Assembly (NCBI GenBank): GCA_017307755.1
Contig: JAFKGQ010000021.1
Location: forward strand, 103,202-167,201
Reading direction: 5' to 3'
DNA from: Chitinophagaceae bacterium
GTDB lineage: Bacteria; Bacteroidota; Bacteroidia; Chitinophagales; Chitinophagaceae
Length of the DNA stretch: 64,000 nt
Positions 1 to 10,134 of this stretch are shown here, in pieces. Below the pieces are notes generated by a model. It did not search any database. It saw only the letters and a program-made list of their open reading frames with translations, and was not told the DNA's origin. The position numbers and the translations under genes were made by a program. The number at the start of each line of letters is the position of its first letter. Position 1 is the first letter of the stretch.

Positions 1-945
1 CTTATTGATATGATTAAGCAGGAATTCGCAGCTCTTTCGCCCTACTTCCAGCGCCGGCTCTTCGACAGTCGTAAGGGTAGGGGAAATGATCTCACACATT
101 GGATCATTGGTAAACCCGATGATCCCCATCTGCCTACCGATGTTGATATGCTGTTGTTTCAATGCCAGCATGGCGCCAACGGCTTTTCTGTCATTGACGG
201 CAAAAATAGCATCGGGCCTCGTTTTGCATTGTAATAGCTGCAAGGTATCTCTCCTTCCGAAATCCATGGAGAACCCGGAATGGATGATCCATTCATCTTT
301 TACGGGAAGACGATGCTCTTTCATGGCTGCCATGAAACCTTCCATTCTTCTTTCTGTAAACAAGAGCCCCGAAGGGCCGGCGATATGTGCGATCTTCTTA
401 TATCCCTGCCCGATCAAATGCTCTACAGCCTCGTAGGCCCCTTGATAATCGTCTTGCATGATCTTTGACGCCTTAATATCCGGCGCCACTCTGTCAAAGA
501 AAACAATCGGTATCCCGTCCGCGATGATCTGTTCGAAATGATCGTTCTGCCCGGGCTGTGAGGAAACGCTCACCAGCAAACCATCGATATTTCCCAGGGA
601 AAGATCGTTCAAAATATCTTTTTCCCGCTCTGCTGAATCATTGGTGATGTACAGCACAATATTATAACCCCTCTGATAGGCTACTTCCTGTATGCCTGTA
701 ACAACGGTGGAAAAATAATAGTTGGTAATGGTAGGTAAGATGATGCCGATGTTATGGGAGCTGTTCTTCACCAGCCCTGTGGCATTAAAGTTGGGCTTAT
801 AGTTCATCTCCTCAGCCTTCCTGAGCACCAGTTGTCTCGTCTCCTGGTTAACATCGTAGGTATCCCTCAACGCCCTGGACACCGTAGCAACGGAGATCTT
901 CAATTCTCTGGCGATATCCTTAATGGTGACGAAATGACGTTTCAT
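1..945 (-). CDS. LacI-family transcriptional regulator (3' end off window)
   Basis: Reading leftward from the ATG at 945, an open frame of 315 codons runs to the window edge without a stop. It begins MKRHFVTIKDIARELKISVATVSRAL, a typical LacI helix-turn-helix and hinge, followed by a periplasmic-binding-protein-like sugar-sensing domain (for example NIGIILPTITNYYFS and later GIIGFTNDP). About 20-30 C-terminal residues should lie outside the window. It is divergent from the hexosamine/uronate locus that starts at 1074 and is its likely local regulator. The effector is not readable from sequence; a sugar or sugar phosphate released by that locus is the inference. Family assignment is secure. 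Confidence 0.93.
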   Translation of the reverse strand, partial: MKRHFVTIKDIARELKISVATVSRALRDTYDVNQETRQLVLRKAEEMNYKPNFNATGLVKNSSHNIGIILPTITNYYFSTVVTGIQEVAYQRGYNIVLYITNDSAEREKDILNDLSLGNIDGLLVSVSSQPGQNDHFEQIIADGIPIVFFDRVAPDIKASKIMQDDYQGAYEAVEHLIGQGYKKIAHIAGPSGLLFTERRMEGFMAAMKEHRLPVKDEWIIHSGFSMDFGRRDTLQLLQCKTRPDAIFAVNDRKAVGAMLALKQQHINIGRQMGIIGFTNDPMCEIISPTLTTVEEPALEVGRKSCEFLLNHINK

Positions 946-975
946 ACGGTGCCGAAAGATAAGCAAAAAAGCCTT

Positions 976-989
976 CGATAACGTTCTCG
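976..989. promoter_or_regulatory. candidate LacI-type operator
   Basis: CGATAACGTTCTCG is a 14-base near-palindrome (six of seven half-site pairs match) centred on AACGTT, the CG-centred pattern typical of LacI-family operators. It lies in the 128-base gap between the divergent LacI gene and the GH109-like gene, so it could control both. No good -33/-7 promoter is evident around it. The site is inferred only from symmetry and position. Confidence 0.35.
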
Positions 990-1073
990 CTAATATATTC
1001 GACATGTTTCACCCCGCGTAATGGTTTTACGGCGATTTTTGTTTGCACTAACTGTTTACAAAAAATTGACACA

Positions 1074-2456
1074 ATGAATGAGCGCAGGCGCTTTTTAAAG
1101 TATACAGGCCTTGTTGCCGGCGGGCTTGCTACGAGCTCGGTAAAAGGATGGGCGAACGGGAGTCTTCGGGAATCGTCCGGACCTGCCGGTCTGCAGCCAT
1201 CGGGTCCCCAGGTTTTTAACATGTGCGGTTATGCAGCCCCAAAAATCGACACGGTGCGAATAGGCTTTATCGGCCTGGGCAACCGGGGATCCGAAGCTGT
1301 CCCCCGGATCAATCATATCGAGGGTGTCAACATCCGGGCTCTTTGCGATATAAAGGCCGATCTGGTCCAGCAGGCGAAAGGTGAGCTAAAGGGGACCTCC
1401 CATGACCCGGCCCTGTATTCAGGCAGCGAAGACGTATGGAGGAAACTATGCGAGCGGGACGATATCGATGTCGTCTATATCGCCACCCCCTGGGCATGGC
1501 ATACCACCATGGCTGTATACGCCATGAAGCATGGCAAACATGTGGCGGTGGAAGTCCCGGCTGCAAAGACGCTGGAAGAATGCTGGGACCTGGTGAATAC
1601 CTCTGAAAAAACCAGGCGGCATTGCATTTTCCTGGAGAATGAATGTTACGATTTCTTTGAATTGCTGACATTGAATATGGCCCGCCAGGGGTTTTTCGGG
1701 GAGATCATCCATGGGGAAGGGGCTTATATCCATAGCATTGGGGAGAGTTTGTTCGACCCGGTGCGGCGACCCGGCCTCTGGCGTCTGGATGAAAATGCGC
1801 ACCGGAATGGCAACTTGTACCCCACACATGGCCTGGGGCCGGTGTGTGTGATCATGAATATCAACCGCGGGGATAAGATGGAGTACCTGACTTCTATGAG
1901 CAGTAACGACTTTACCCTGCATCCCTATGCAATACAACTGGCGGCCAGGGACCCTGCCTACAATAAATATACGGACAAACATTTCCGGGGCAATATGAAT
2001 ACGACCTCCATCCGTACGCACAGGGGTAGGACGATCATGTTGCAACACGACACTTCTTCTCCGCGGGTCAAATCCTCCCGTTACCTGATCAGCGGCACCA
2101 AGGCCACCGCGCAATGTGACGCAGATGCGCCGCGGATCGCTACAAGTCATGAAGGATGGGTTTCCCAGGACGTATTCAGCCAGTTGGAGAAACAATACAC
2201 TCCTGCCATCTTACAGAAGATGGGTGAGATGGCCAGGTCGATAGGGGGACATGGCGGGATGGATTTCCTGACGGACTGGCGCTGGATAGATTGTGTGCGC
2301 AATGGGCTGCCCATCGATCATGACGTCTATGACGCTGCCCTCTGGAGCTGCATCGCTCCGCTGAGCGAATGGTCCGTCGCCCACCGGTCCAGTCCCATCG
2401 ACGTACCGGACTTTACCCGTGGGGCCTGGGAAAAAAATACGCCCGTAAGTCTGTAA
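1074..2456 (+). CDS. Tat-exported Gfo/Idh/MocA-fold glycosidase, GH109-like
   Basis: The 460-residue protein begins with a twin-arginine signal (MNERRRFLKYTGLVAGG), so it is probably exported folded with its NAD cofactor. A Rossmann motif IGLGNRG follows near residue 66, then the Gfo/Idh/MocA catalytic domain. The stretch ECYDFFELLTLNMARQGFFG is characteristic of glycoside hydrolase family 109, whose founding member is an NAD-dependent alpha-N-acetylgalactosaminidase. Downstream NagB-like and GH20 genes support an amino-sugar substrate. GH109-like proteins are often annotated simply as oxidoreductases, so the exact linkage is uncertain. It is the first gene of the run on this strand and ends 23 bases before the next. 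Confidence 0.85.
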   Translation: MNERRRFLKYTGLVAGGLATSSVKGWANGSLRESSGPAGLQPSGPQVFNMCGYAAPKIDTVRIGFIGLGNRGSEAVPRINHIEGVNIRALCDIKADLVQQAKGELKGTSHDPALYSGSEDVWRKLCERDDIDVVYIATPWAWHTTMAVYAMKHGKHVAVEVPAAKTLEECWDLVNTSEKTRRHCIFLENECYDFFELLTLNMARQGFFGEIIHGEGAYIHSIGESLFDPVRRPGLWRLDENAHRNGNLYPTHGLGPVCVIMNINRGDKMEYLTSMSSNDFTLHPYAIQLAARDPAYNKYTDKHFRGNMNTTSIRTHRGRTIMLQHDTSSPRVKSSRYLISGTKATAQCDADAPRIATSHEGWVSQDVFSQLEKQYTPAILQKMGEMARSIGGHGGMDFLTDWRWIDCVRNGLPIDHDVYDAALWSCIAPLSEWSVAHRSSPIDVPDFTRGAWEKNTPVSL

Positions 2457-2479
2457 CACCTGAATTATAAAAGGATCAT

Positions 2480-3238
2480 ATGATGAAAGTAACTGTCGAA
2501 AAAAACGCCAGGCACTTGGGAATTGCCGCAGGAAAAGCAGCCGCGGCCCTTATTGCAGCCGCCATACAGGAAAAAGGCCAGGCAAATATTATCTTAGGTA
2601 CGGGGGCCAGCCAGTTCGAGACACTCCGACAACTGACAGCATCTCCGGATATTGAATGGCATAAAGTAGTGATGTTCCACCTGGATGAGTACATTGGGAT
2701 ATCTGTCGCCCATCCTGCCAGCTTCCGCAAGTACCTGAAAGAGCGGTTCCTTGATAAAGTATCATTGTTGAAAGCCTATCACCTGATCGATGGGAATGCA
2801 GATCCCGTCGAAGAATGCACCCGGCTGGGCGCCCTGATCAGTGCTCATCCGATAGACGTAGCCCTGGCAGGCATTGGAGAGAATGGGCACCTGGCCTTTA
2901 ACGATCCCCCCGCGGATTTCGAGACGACCCAACCGTATATCATTGCTCACCTGGATGAAGCATGCAGGAAACAACAGCTCGGGGAAGGCTGGTTCAAGAA
3001 TATCGACGACGTACCCACGACAGCTATCAGCATGTCCGTACAGCAGTTGATGAAATCCAAACATATCATCTGTTCGGTGCCCGATCAGCGAAAGGCAAAG
3101 GCTTTAAAGAACAGTTTCGAACAGCCGGTGAGCAACATGTACCCGGCCAGCATATTGAGGAACCATGAGGACTGTCAGTTTTTTCTGGACATTTTCTCCG
3201 TGTCCCTGCTGTCGAGGGAAGCATCATCGTATCGCTAA
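2480..3238 (+). CDS. nagB: glucosamine-6-phosphate deaminase-like protein (NagB family)
   Basis: This 252-residue protein without a signal peptide has the NagB signatures HLDEY (residues 66-70) and GIGENGHLAFNDPP (130-143, catalytic His136). NagB converts glucosamine-6-phosphate to fructose-6-phosphate and ammonia in the cytoplasm. The residue before GH is Asn and FNEP reads FNDP; other NagB-family members also vary here, so loss of activity is not implied. A galactosamine-6-phosphate deaminase is an alternative given the GH109-like neighbour. It sits nine bases before the GH20 gene, consistent with one transcript that releases and then catabolizes amino sugars. Confidence 0.85.
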   Translation: MMKVTVEKNARHLGIAAGKAAAALIAAAIQEKGQANIILGTGASQFETLRQLTASPDIEWHKVVMFHLDEYIGISVAHPASFRKYLKERFLDKVSLLKAYHLIDGNADPVEECTRLGALISAHPIDVALAGIGENGHLAFNDPPADFETTQPYIIAHLDEACRKQQLGEGWFKNIDDVPTTAISMSVQQLMKSKHIICSVPDQRKAKALKNSFEQPVSNMYPASILRNHEDCQFFLDIFSVSLLSREASSYR

Positions 3239-3247
3239 AAAACATCA

Positions 3248-5326
3248 ATGCCCGGCGTCAAAACCATATTATTTGTCTTTCTGTTCTTCCCTGGCATCCT
3301 GCGTGCCGGGCCATCCGACCCTCTTGGACCTCACTTTGCGTTGATCCCGGCTCCTCAGCGTATCGAGGCGATCAGCGGTCCAGGTTTGCTGTACAGCCAG
3401 CTGCTCACGGTCGAGGTAGAAAATACAGACCAGATCCGTCTGTTATCGGACTATCCGGCCAGCCTGCCCGTGCATATTTCAAAAAGACAACAGGACGCTC
3501 CAGGTATGCTCAGCCTGCAAATAGACACTACACTGGACCTTCCTTCTCCGGAAGGATATGTTCTTCGGGTGGCGAACAAACGGGTCGATATCCGGGCGAA
3601 GGGACGGGCCGGGTTATTTTATGCCCTGCAGACCCTGAACCAATTGCTGGAGGACGCCAGGGATCAGGACATAACTATACCTGCCTGTTTAATCACCGAC
3701 TATCCCTCCATCGCCGTGAGGGCCGTTCACCTTGACCTGAAACACCACCTGGACGCAGGCTTTTATTACTATCATATCATCGATGTGCTGGCAAGTATCA
3801 AAGTGAATACGGTATTTTTCGAGTTCGAAGACAAGCTACGTTACCGGAAAGCACCTGCTGTCGCCGCGCCGCAGGCCATTTCCATCGAAGAGTTCGCTGC
3901 GTTAAGCAAATATGCTCACGACCGGTACATAGAGATTAACCCCCTTGTACAGGGGCTGGGGCATGCGTCTTTTATCCTGAAACACGAACAGTATAAGGAG
4001 CTAAGGGACGATCCCGCATCGGACTGGGCTTTTGACCCCATGAACCCCAAGACCTATGCATTACAGTTCGCACTGTATGAAGATGCAATAGCAGCCACCC
4101 CCTACGGAAAATACCTGCACATCGGCGGTGACGAAGTGGGAACACTTGGCAGATCGGCACAAACAAAAAACTCGGGTAGATCGGCTATCGAACTACAAAT
4201 GTACTGGCTGAAAAAAGTGACGGATTTCGCGCAGACGCATCACAGGACTCCTATCTTCTGGGACGATATGGTCTTTAAGCTGTCGGGATTGTACAAAACA
4301 ACCTATGACACGACGATGAACAAGGATACTGTCGTCGCGCTCTGGAAAAAGAACAGCCCGAAACTGGACGCCAACAGCTCTCTTTTCCCGGCCAACTGTA
4401 TCTATATGCGCTGGAACTATGAGAGCCCGAACGCGCTCGGAGATCAACTGGCCATCGACTGGTACAAAGCCCACCACCTTGATGTCATGCCGGCCACTTC
4501 CGCCCAACAATCCTATGCCGTATTGCAGCGCAATCATTCGAATTTTCCATATATCAGGGACTTTTGTCTCATCGCAAAGGCCAAACAACTGGATAAGATA
4601 CTCTGTACTGTATGGGATGACAGCTCACCCCATTTCGAGACGGTATGGCGGGGACTGTACGATTTTGCCTGGTTCAGTTGGAATGCAGCCGATACCAGTG
4701 AACAGAATGTCCATGCAGCATTTCGCCATCGTTTTTTTGCGCCGGCGCTTGCCGCACAGGAATATGAGTGCAGGGACCTGCTGGAATCGGCCATCACATT
4801 TTGGGAGACGGCCTTTCTGGAGGAAGGCGACCGGGAAAGCTATTACCCATCCTACAAACTGATGGAACTTCCCACGACAGGGGATAAAGGGAAATGGAGT
4901 CGCCGGTATCAGCAAAAGCTACATGATGCCGCGGCCAGCATGGACATCTACCGCCTGATCAAAGACAGGATCCAACGCTGCATGACGCTGTCCCGGAGGA
5001 ACCGCTATGCGCTGGAAATACTGGACCAGATAAATGAATTACAGGGTTACTCAGCCAATCTGCTGTTATTGATAAAAAAGTACGATGAGTCAAACACAGC
5101 AGAAGCCCTTATACAGATCAGGGAATGGGTCAACGGGTTCACCGCTATGCGTACAAAGCTCGAACAGGTATTTGGCAGGACCCGTATGATGGGCAACCCC
5201 GATGGATATATACGGGATACCAACCTGCATCTACACCTGGCCAACGGGACGAACAACACAGACTGGATGTACTATTACGAACTACCCATGAACAGAAAGA
5301 TCGGGGAATGGTTGCGTTCCCGGTAA
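3248..5326 (+). CDS. GH20 beta-N-acetylhexosaminidase-like enzyme
   Basis: The 692-residue protein has a Sec signal peptide (cleavage near LRAG), an N-terminal GH20b-type domain (about 30-150) and a TIM barrel carrying HIGGDEVG, in which Asp295-Glu296 are the catalytic pair of family 20. The family removes terminal beta-GlcNAc or GalNAc by substrate-assisted catalysis. The roughly 180 residues after the barrel are helical and unassigned. It probably acts in the periplasm on oligosaccharides imported by the SusC/SusD pair that follows. Exact specificity cannot be read from the sequence. Confidence 0.85.
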   Translation: MPGVKTILFVFLFFPGILRAGPSDPLGPHFALIPAPQRIEAISGPGLLYSQLLTVEVENTDQIRLLSDYPASLPVHISKRQQDAPGMLSLQIDTTLDLPSPEGYVLRVANKRVDIRAKGRAGLFYALQTLNQLLEDARDQDITIPACLITDYPSIAVRAVHLDLKHHLDAGFYYYHIIDVLASIKVNTVFFEFEDKLRYRKAPAVAAPQAISIEEFAALSKYAHDRYIEINPLVQGLGHASFILKHEQYKELRDDPASDWAFDPMNPKTYALQFALYEDAIAATPYGKYLHIGGDEVGTLGRSAQTKNSGRSAIELQMYWLKKVTDFAQTHHRTPIFWDDMVFKLSGLYKTTYDTTMNKDTVVALWKKNSPKLDANSSLFPANCIYMRWNYESPNALGDQLAIDWYKAHHLDVMPATSAQQSYAVLQRNHSNFPYIRDFCLIAKAKQLDKILCTVWDDSSPHFETVWRGLYDFAWFSWNAADTSEQNVHAAFRHRFFAPALAAQEYECRDLLESAITFWETAFLEEGDRESYYPSYKLMELPTTGDKGKWSRRYQQKLHDAAASMDIYRLIKDRIQRCMTLSRRNRYALEILDQINELQGYSANLLLLIKKYDESNTAEALIQIREWVNGFTAMRTKLEQVFGRTRMMGNPDGYIRDTNLHLHLANGTNNTDWMYYYELPMNRKIGEWLRSR

Positions 5327-5372
5327 TAAAACGGAAAAAGGCTCTATATTATAAACTACCAAAACTTCGTTT

Positions 5373-8300
5373 ATGCATCGGATTAGAAGTATCTGGAGGC
5401 TCCTCCTGCTCTTGCTGCTCCCCTCCTCTCTACTCGCCCAGACGAGAACGATTTCCGGCACAGTCCGCGACGAAAATGGACGGCCGATGGCCGGCGCTTC
5501 GGCAACTGTTAAGAGATCAGGCGTTGGCGCCAGTACGGACTCCACGGGGAAGTTCTCCATAAAGGCAGCCACGGGCTCGGTCATCGTTCTTTCCGCCGTC
5601 AACTACGAGGACGTATCCATCGTGGTAGGGCAGGCCAGCAATTATAACGTCGTATTTAAACAAAAGGCATCCCAGCTCAACGACGTAATCGTAGTCGGGT
5701 ATGGCACTCAGAAGAAGGCAGACCTTACAGGCGCTATTGCTACGGTGGATAAGAAGCTGATTGAGAACAGACCGGTCACCAATTCGGTGGCTGCCCTGCA
5801 AGGTACTTCCCCCGGTCTTATCATTACCCGCTTTAGCGGACAACCGGGAAAAGAGGAATATGCCGCCAATATCCGCGGGTTCTCTTCCATCAATGGAACG
5901 AATACGGCGCTGGTGCTTATCGACGGCGTCGAAGGCGACCTGACCCTGCTGAACCCCAATGACATCGAATCCATCAGCGTCCTCAAAGACGCGGCAGCGG
6001 TGTCCATCTATGGCGCAAAGGCCGCCGGAGGCGCTATCTTGGTAACGACAAAAAAAGGAACGCCGGACAAGTTGACCGTCACTTATTCAGGTCTTAGGAC
6101 CTTTAACCATGCCTTCGGCATCCCGCAACGGAACCATTCGTGGGAAGATGCGCAGATGCAAAACGAGGCGTTCAAAAATGCCGGCTACAATCCTGCCTAC
6201 ACGCAACAGGACCTCGACTATATGAAGGACCCGAATATCAATTATATCGTCAACCCAGCCAACCCCAGCGTATACAAATACTATTACGACCTGAACCAGA
6301 TCAATCTCCTGATGAGGAAGACATCTCTCAGCCAGTCGCACAATATTTCCCTGCGGGGCGGGTCCGATAAAACGCAGTATCTCTTCTCCATCGGATACTT
6401 CGACCAGAACGGTGTCTTTACCCTCGGGCCGGACGGCACAAAACGGTACAACGCCCGGCTTAATATCAATACACGGCTGAGCAAGATCTTCAGCATCGAT
6501 GCCAGAGTGGCATATGCGCAGACCCATACCATGTCCCCCAGCGGCGATACCTACCAGGACTATGGGCTGCTCTACGGTATTTACCAGCTAAGAATGATCT
6601 ATCCCATTTTCCTCCCGGGATCAAACAATACGAAATATGCCCGCGCCAGCAGCGCCCCTACAACCTACCAGATCCTAAAGGACGGGGGATATACGGAGGA
6701 CCTCCGTCATAACCTGGACGGCGTGTTTACGTTAAAAGCCGAGAATTTTATAAAGGGCCTCTCGGCACGGCTGATCTACGCGCCACAGGTGACATTTGTA
6801 GCAAACAATAGCTTTCGAAAGACCATACCGCTGTATGACATCGGACCGGAGCCGACAAAGTACATCTTTAATCCGAACTCATTTACAAAGACCAGGGATA
6901 TTATGGACAGGACCAATCTGCAAGCGCTCGTAGACTATGATCTCGAGCTGGCCTCCGTCCATCACTTCCATTTGCTGGGAGGCTATCAATATCAGTATTT
7001 TCATGCGGACACGACCATGGCCACCGCAAGCGCCCTGATCTCGAACGACCTTCCTTCCCTGAATCTCAGCGGCGACCCTACGGTACCTCCTACAGTAGGC
7101 GACAATGTCCAGACCAGCGCCCTGATCTCCTGGTTCGGGAGGTTTAATTATAACTATGACGGGAAATATTTCTTTGAGGCCACCTTAAGGAATGATGCCA
7201 GCTCCCAGCTGGCGCCGGGGCATAGAAGTCAGTACTTCCCCTCTCTGTCGGCAGCCTGGCGACTGAGCAAAGAAGGCTGGTTTCGGAACGCCCTTCCCAT
7301 ATTTGACGAATTCAAGCTAAGGGGATCCTGGGGAAAGCTGGGGAACTCCAATGTGCTGGGCAACTATGATTATATATCCATGTTGAACCAGGGGCCTGCC
7401 TACCCTTTTAACAACAGCAGGAACAACTCGCTGTACCAGGCTGTGCTGGCCTCACCGGAGAAGACATGGGAACGGCTGGCCACCACGGACGGAGGTATCG
7501 ATCTGGGTTTGCTGAATCACAGGCTGACAGCCAGCTTTGACTACTATGTCCGTACCAACGAGAACATGCTGGTGGTGGTGAACGCGCCCGCTACCCTTGG
7601 TCTTATCCCAAGCGCAACCAATTCGGCCCGGCTGAGAACAAAAGGTTGGGAAGCAACTATTGGATGGAAGGATAACGCCGGCAAGCTGAACTACTGGTTC
7701 AACTTCAATATATCGGACAATAAGGATGTTGTTACAAAATATGATGGACAGAATGTGATCGCGGAAGGATTAAATACAGTGATCCAGGGAATGCCGGTGA
7801 ATTCCATCTATGGGTACATATCGGAGGGCTACTTCAAATCCGATGCGGATGTTGCCGCACATGCATTCCAGGACAACAGAACGGGGGCCGGCGATCTCAT
7901 TTACAAAGACGTGAACAAAGATGGTTTTATCAACGGAGGGCTTAACCGGCCGGACGACCATGGGGATCTCGTATACCTGGGTAATACCTCTCCGCGTTAC
8001 ACCTTTGGCCTTAACCTTGGGGTAGAATGGAATGGCTTTGATCTGTCCGCCCTTTTCCAGGGGGTAGGCAGGCGGAACATGCTGATCTACCCGTCCGCCG
8101 TGGTTCCCTTTGTAGATGCATGGAGACAACCCTGGGCCATCAATAAGGACTACTGGACACCGGAACATACCAACGCCCTTTTCCCGCGTCTCTACGTAGG
8201 CGGCACGCAGAATGTGCACACCTCTACAAAATGGGTGCAGAATGCAGCATATATCCGGCTGAAGAACCTGCAGGTGGGTTATACCCTGCCGCAGCGATGG

Positions 8301-8468
8301 ACCGGCAAAGTAAAAATTCAGAAAGCACGTATTTTCTTCTCCGGCCAGGATATCTGGGAGCATAGCAAGATGTGGTATAAGTATTTCGACGCGGAAAGCC
8401 CCAACAATGCTGCTTATAACTACCCTTTTTTCCGCAGCTATGCTGCCGGCCTGAACATTACTTTCTAA
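5373..8468 (+). CDS. SusC-like TonB-dependent outer-membrane transporter
   Basis: The 1031-residue protein has a signal peptide ending LLAQ, a carboxypeptidase-like beta-sandwich (about 24-100), the SusC box DVIVVGYGTQKK, a plug domain with IESISVLKDAAAVSIYGAKAAGG and a long 22-strand barrel ending in an aromatic residue. SusC proteins import oligosaccharides through the outer membrane with energy from TonB. The SusD partner follows after 23 bases. There is no STN domain, so it is not expected to signal to an anti-sigma factor, consistent with LacI control of this locus. Confidence 0.96.
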   Translation: MHRIRSIWRLLLLLLLPSSLLAQTRTISGTVRDENGRPMAGASATVKRSGVGASTDSTGKFSIKAATGSVIVLSAVNYEDVSIVVGQASNYNVVFKQKASQLNDVIVVGYGTQKKADLTGAIATVDKKLIENRPVTNSVAALQGTSPGLIITRFSGQPGKEEYAANIRGFSSINGTNTALVLIDGVEGDLTLLNPNDIESISVLKDAAAVSIYGAKAAGGAILVTTKKGTPDKLTVTYSGLRTFNHAFGIPQRNHSWEDAQMQNEAFKNAGYNPAYTQQDLDYMKDPNINYIVNPANPSVYKYYYDLNQINLLMRKTSLSQSHNISLRGGSDKTQYLFSIGYFDQNGVFTLGPDGTKRYNARLNINTRLSKIFSIDARVAYAQTHTMSPSGDTYQDYGLLYGIYQLRMIYPIFLPGSNNTKYARASSAPTTYQILKDGGYTEDLRHNLDGVFTLKAENFIKGLSARLIYAPQVTFVANNSFRKTIPLYDIGPEPTKYIFNPNSFTKTRDIMDRTNLQALVDYDLELASVHHFHLLGGYQYQYFHADTTMATASALISNDLPSLNLSGDPTVPPTVGDNVQTSALISWFGRFNYNYDGKYFFEATLRNDASSQLAPGHRSQYFPSLSAAWRLSKEGWFRNALPIFDEFKLRGSWGKLGNSNVLGNYDYISMLNQGPAYPFNNSRNNSLYQAVLASPEKTWERLATTDGGIDLGLLNHRLTASFDYYVRTNENMLVVVNAPATLGLIPSATNSARLRTKGWEATIGWKDNAGKLNYWFNFNISDNKDVVTKYDGQNVIAEGLNTVIQGMPVNSIYGYISEGYFKSDADVAAHAFQDNRTGAGDLIYKDVNKDGFINGGLNRPDDHGDLVYLGNTSPRYTFGLNLGVEWNGFDLSALFQGVGRRNMLIYPSAVVPFVDAWRQPWAINKDYWTPEHTNALFPRLYVGGTQNVHTSTKWVQNAAYIRLKNLQVGYTLPQRWTGKVKIQKARIFFSGQDIWEHSKMWYKYFDAESPNNAAYNYPFFRSYAAGLNITF

Positions 8469-8491
8469 TCGGGAATGTTAAAAAAAAACTT

Positions 8492-10126
8492 ATGAACGCT
8501 CAATATAAAACGATCCTGGTTTCCCTTACAGCACTCTTGTTTTTTAGCTGTTCAAAAAAATTGGACCAGACCCCGCAGACAGACCTGTCGGACGTGAACT
8601 TTTGGAAAAATACCAACGACATGAAGCTGGCCTGTAACTATCTTTATTCCCTATTGCCCCCTATCGAGACGCACACGGACGATGTGATGTCGGCAGATGC
8701 CTTTGGGCTAAGCGCCAATACGGTCAGTGATGGCTCCTGGCTGCCACCCGCCACTTCCGACAGCTGGACAAACAACTACAACCTGATCAGGGCTTGCAAC
8801 AATATCCTGGAGAAGTCGGCGCGCGTGGTCGGAGATCAGAACATCATCAATCAGTATCTGGGGGAAACAAGATTCTTCCGCGCCTGGGCCTATTTTGATC
8901 TGGTCAGGCGGTATGGCGACGTGCCCTTTATCACAAAGACCTTGCAGTTGACCGACACTCTGTTGTATGCCGCAAAAACCAATAGGGCGCTGATCCTGGA
9001 CTCCGTGTACGCCGACCTGGGCTTCGCAGCAGCCCATCTTCCCGCCTCCAATGTGCAGGCAAGCGAAGACTATGGCCGTATCACGAGCACGGCCGCGCTG
9101 GCTTTTACTTCGCGGGTAGCGCTCTTCGAAGGCACACGGATGAAATTCTTTACCCAGACGGGCTTTCAGAACCATTTGCAGAAGGCTATCGCCGCCAGCG
9201 ATTCCATCATTGCCTCGGGCAGCAATTCGTTGTTCACCTATTCGGCAAACCCTGACAGCAGCTACTATTTCTTATTCCAATATGCAGGAGAAGGGCAGAG
9301 CAACCCGGAGAATATCCTGGTCCGTATCTATGGGGAGAACCAGATAAATAGCATCTCCTCCAACAATTACACCAGGGCCGTGCTGGACGAGGGACTGCTG
9401 ATGCCCACCGGCAACTTCACCTCGGCCTACCTGTACACGGACGGTCTGCCCGCCGGCAAATCGCCTTATTACCAGACTCAGAAGGATACCTACACCGAAT
9501 TTGAGAACAGGGATCCCAGGATGGCAATGACGGTCTTTAACAAAAAATCATGGTATGTATCCGGCTATTATGTCCCTACCTTCGAATATTCCCAGACGGG
9601 TTACCGTTCGTGTAAGTATTATATCGCCGCCGACTGGACTCCCAATGTGAGCTATATCGATAACATCATCATCCGGTATGCAGAAGTGCTGCTGAACAAC
9701 ATCGAAGCCCGTCTCGAGCTCAACGGTTCGGTGACGGACCAGGAGCTGGATGCCACACTGAACCTTATCCGGGCCAGGGCAAAAATGCCCAGGCTGACCA
9801 ATAATTTTGTCACATCCAACGGATTGGACATGCGCACCGAGATCCGTAGGGAAAGAAGGGTCGAACTGGCTTTTGAAGGATTTCGCTATTGGGACCTTCT
9901 TCGCTGGAAGACGGCAGAAACAGAATTGCCGCAGGCTATTCTTGGAGTGAGGTATTTTCCGAATGAGCAGGGACAGCTGGACAATCCCCATCTTACCGCG
10001 GACAGCACGGTCATCGTGGAGGATGCTTCGAAGCGCCATTTCCGGCCGGACAGGGACTATCTCTGGCCCATACCCACGCAGGAGCTGGGATTAAATAGAC
10101 AATTGACACCTAACCCAAATTGGTAA
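8492..10126 (+). CDS. SusD/RagB-like glycan-binding lipoprotein
   Basis: This 544-residue lipoprotein has a lipobox LFFSC with Cys20 followed by SKK. It shows the SusD pattern: an N-terminal domain with the TETRATRICOPEPTIDE-like region YLGETRFFRAWAYFDLVRRYGDVPFI and a C-terminal motif RREIRVELAFEGFRYWDLLRW-like (RRERRVELAFEGFR visible), ending in WPIPTQELGLN. It would cap the preceding SusC at the cell surface and deliver glycans to it. Confidence 0.95.
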   Translation: MNAQYKTILVSLTALLFFSCSKKLDQTPQTDLSDVNFWKNTNDMKLACNYLYSLLPPIETHTDDVMSADAFGLSANTVSDGSWLPPATSDSWTNNYNLIRACNNILEKSARVVGDQNIINQYLGETRFFRAWAYFDLVRRYGDVPFITKTLQLTDTLLYAAKTNRALILDSVYADLGFAAAHLPASNVQASEDYGRITSTAALAFTSRVALFEGTRMKFFTQTGFQNHLQKAIAASDSIIASGSNSLFTYSANPDSSYYFLFQYAGEGQSNPENILVRIYGENQINSISSNNYTRAVLDEGLLMPTGNFTSAYLYTDGLPAGKSPYYQTQKDTYTEFENRDPRMAMTVFNKKSWYVSGYYVPTFEYSQTGYRSCKYYIAADWTPNVSYIDNIIIRYAEVLLNNIEARLELNGSVTDQELDATLNLIRARAKMPRLTNNFVTSNGLDMRTEIRRERRVELAFEGFRYWDLLRWKTAETELPQAILGVRYFPNEQGQLDNPHLTADSTVIVEDASKRHFRPDRDYLWPIPTQELGLNRQLTPNPNW

Positions 10127-10134
10127 ACCAGAGG

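Noticed and set aside
1446..2195. 249-codon open frame on the minus strand
   Set aside because: It lies entirely inside the GH109-like gene in another frame, has no recognisable domain, and the plus-strand protein is strongly supported.
7770..8363. 197-codon minus-strand frame within the first SusC gene
   Set aside because: It is a by-product of codon bias in the SusC barrel; no domain, no start context and full overlap with a certain gene.
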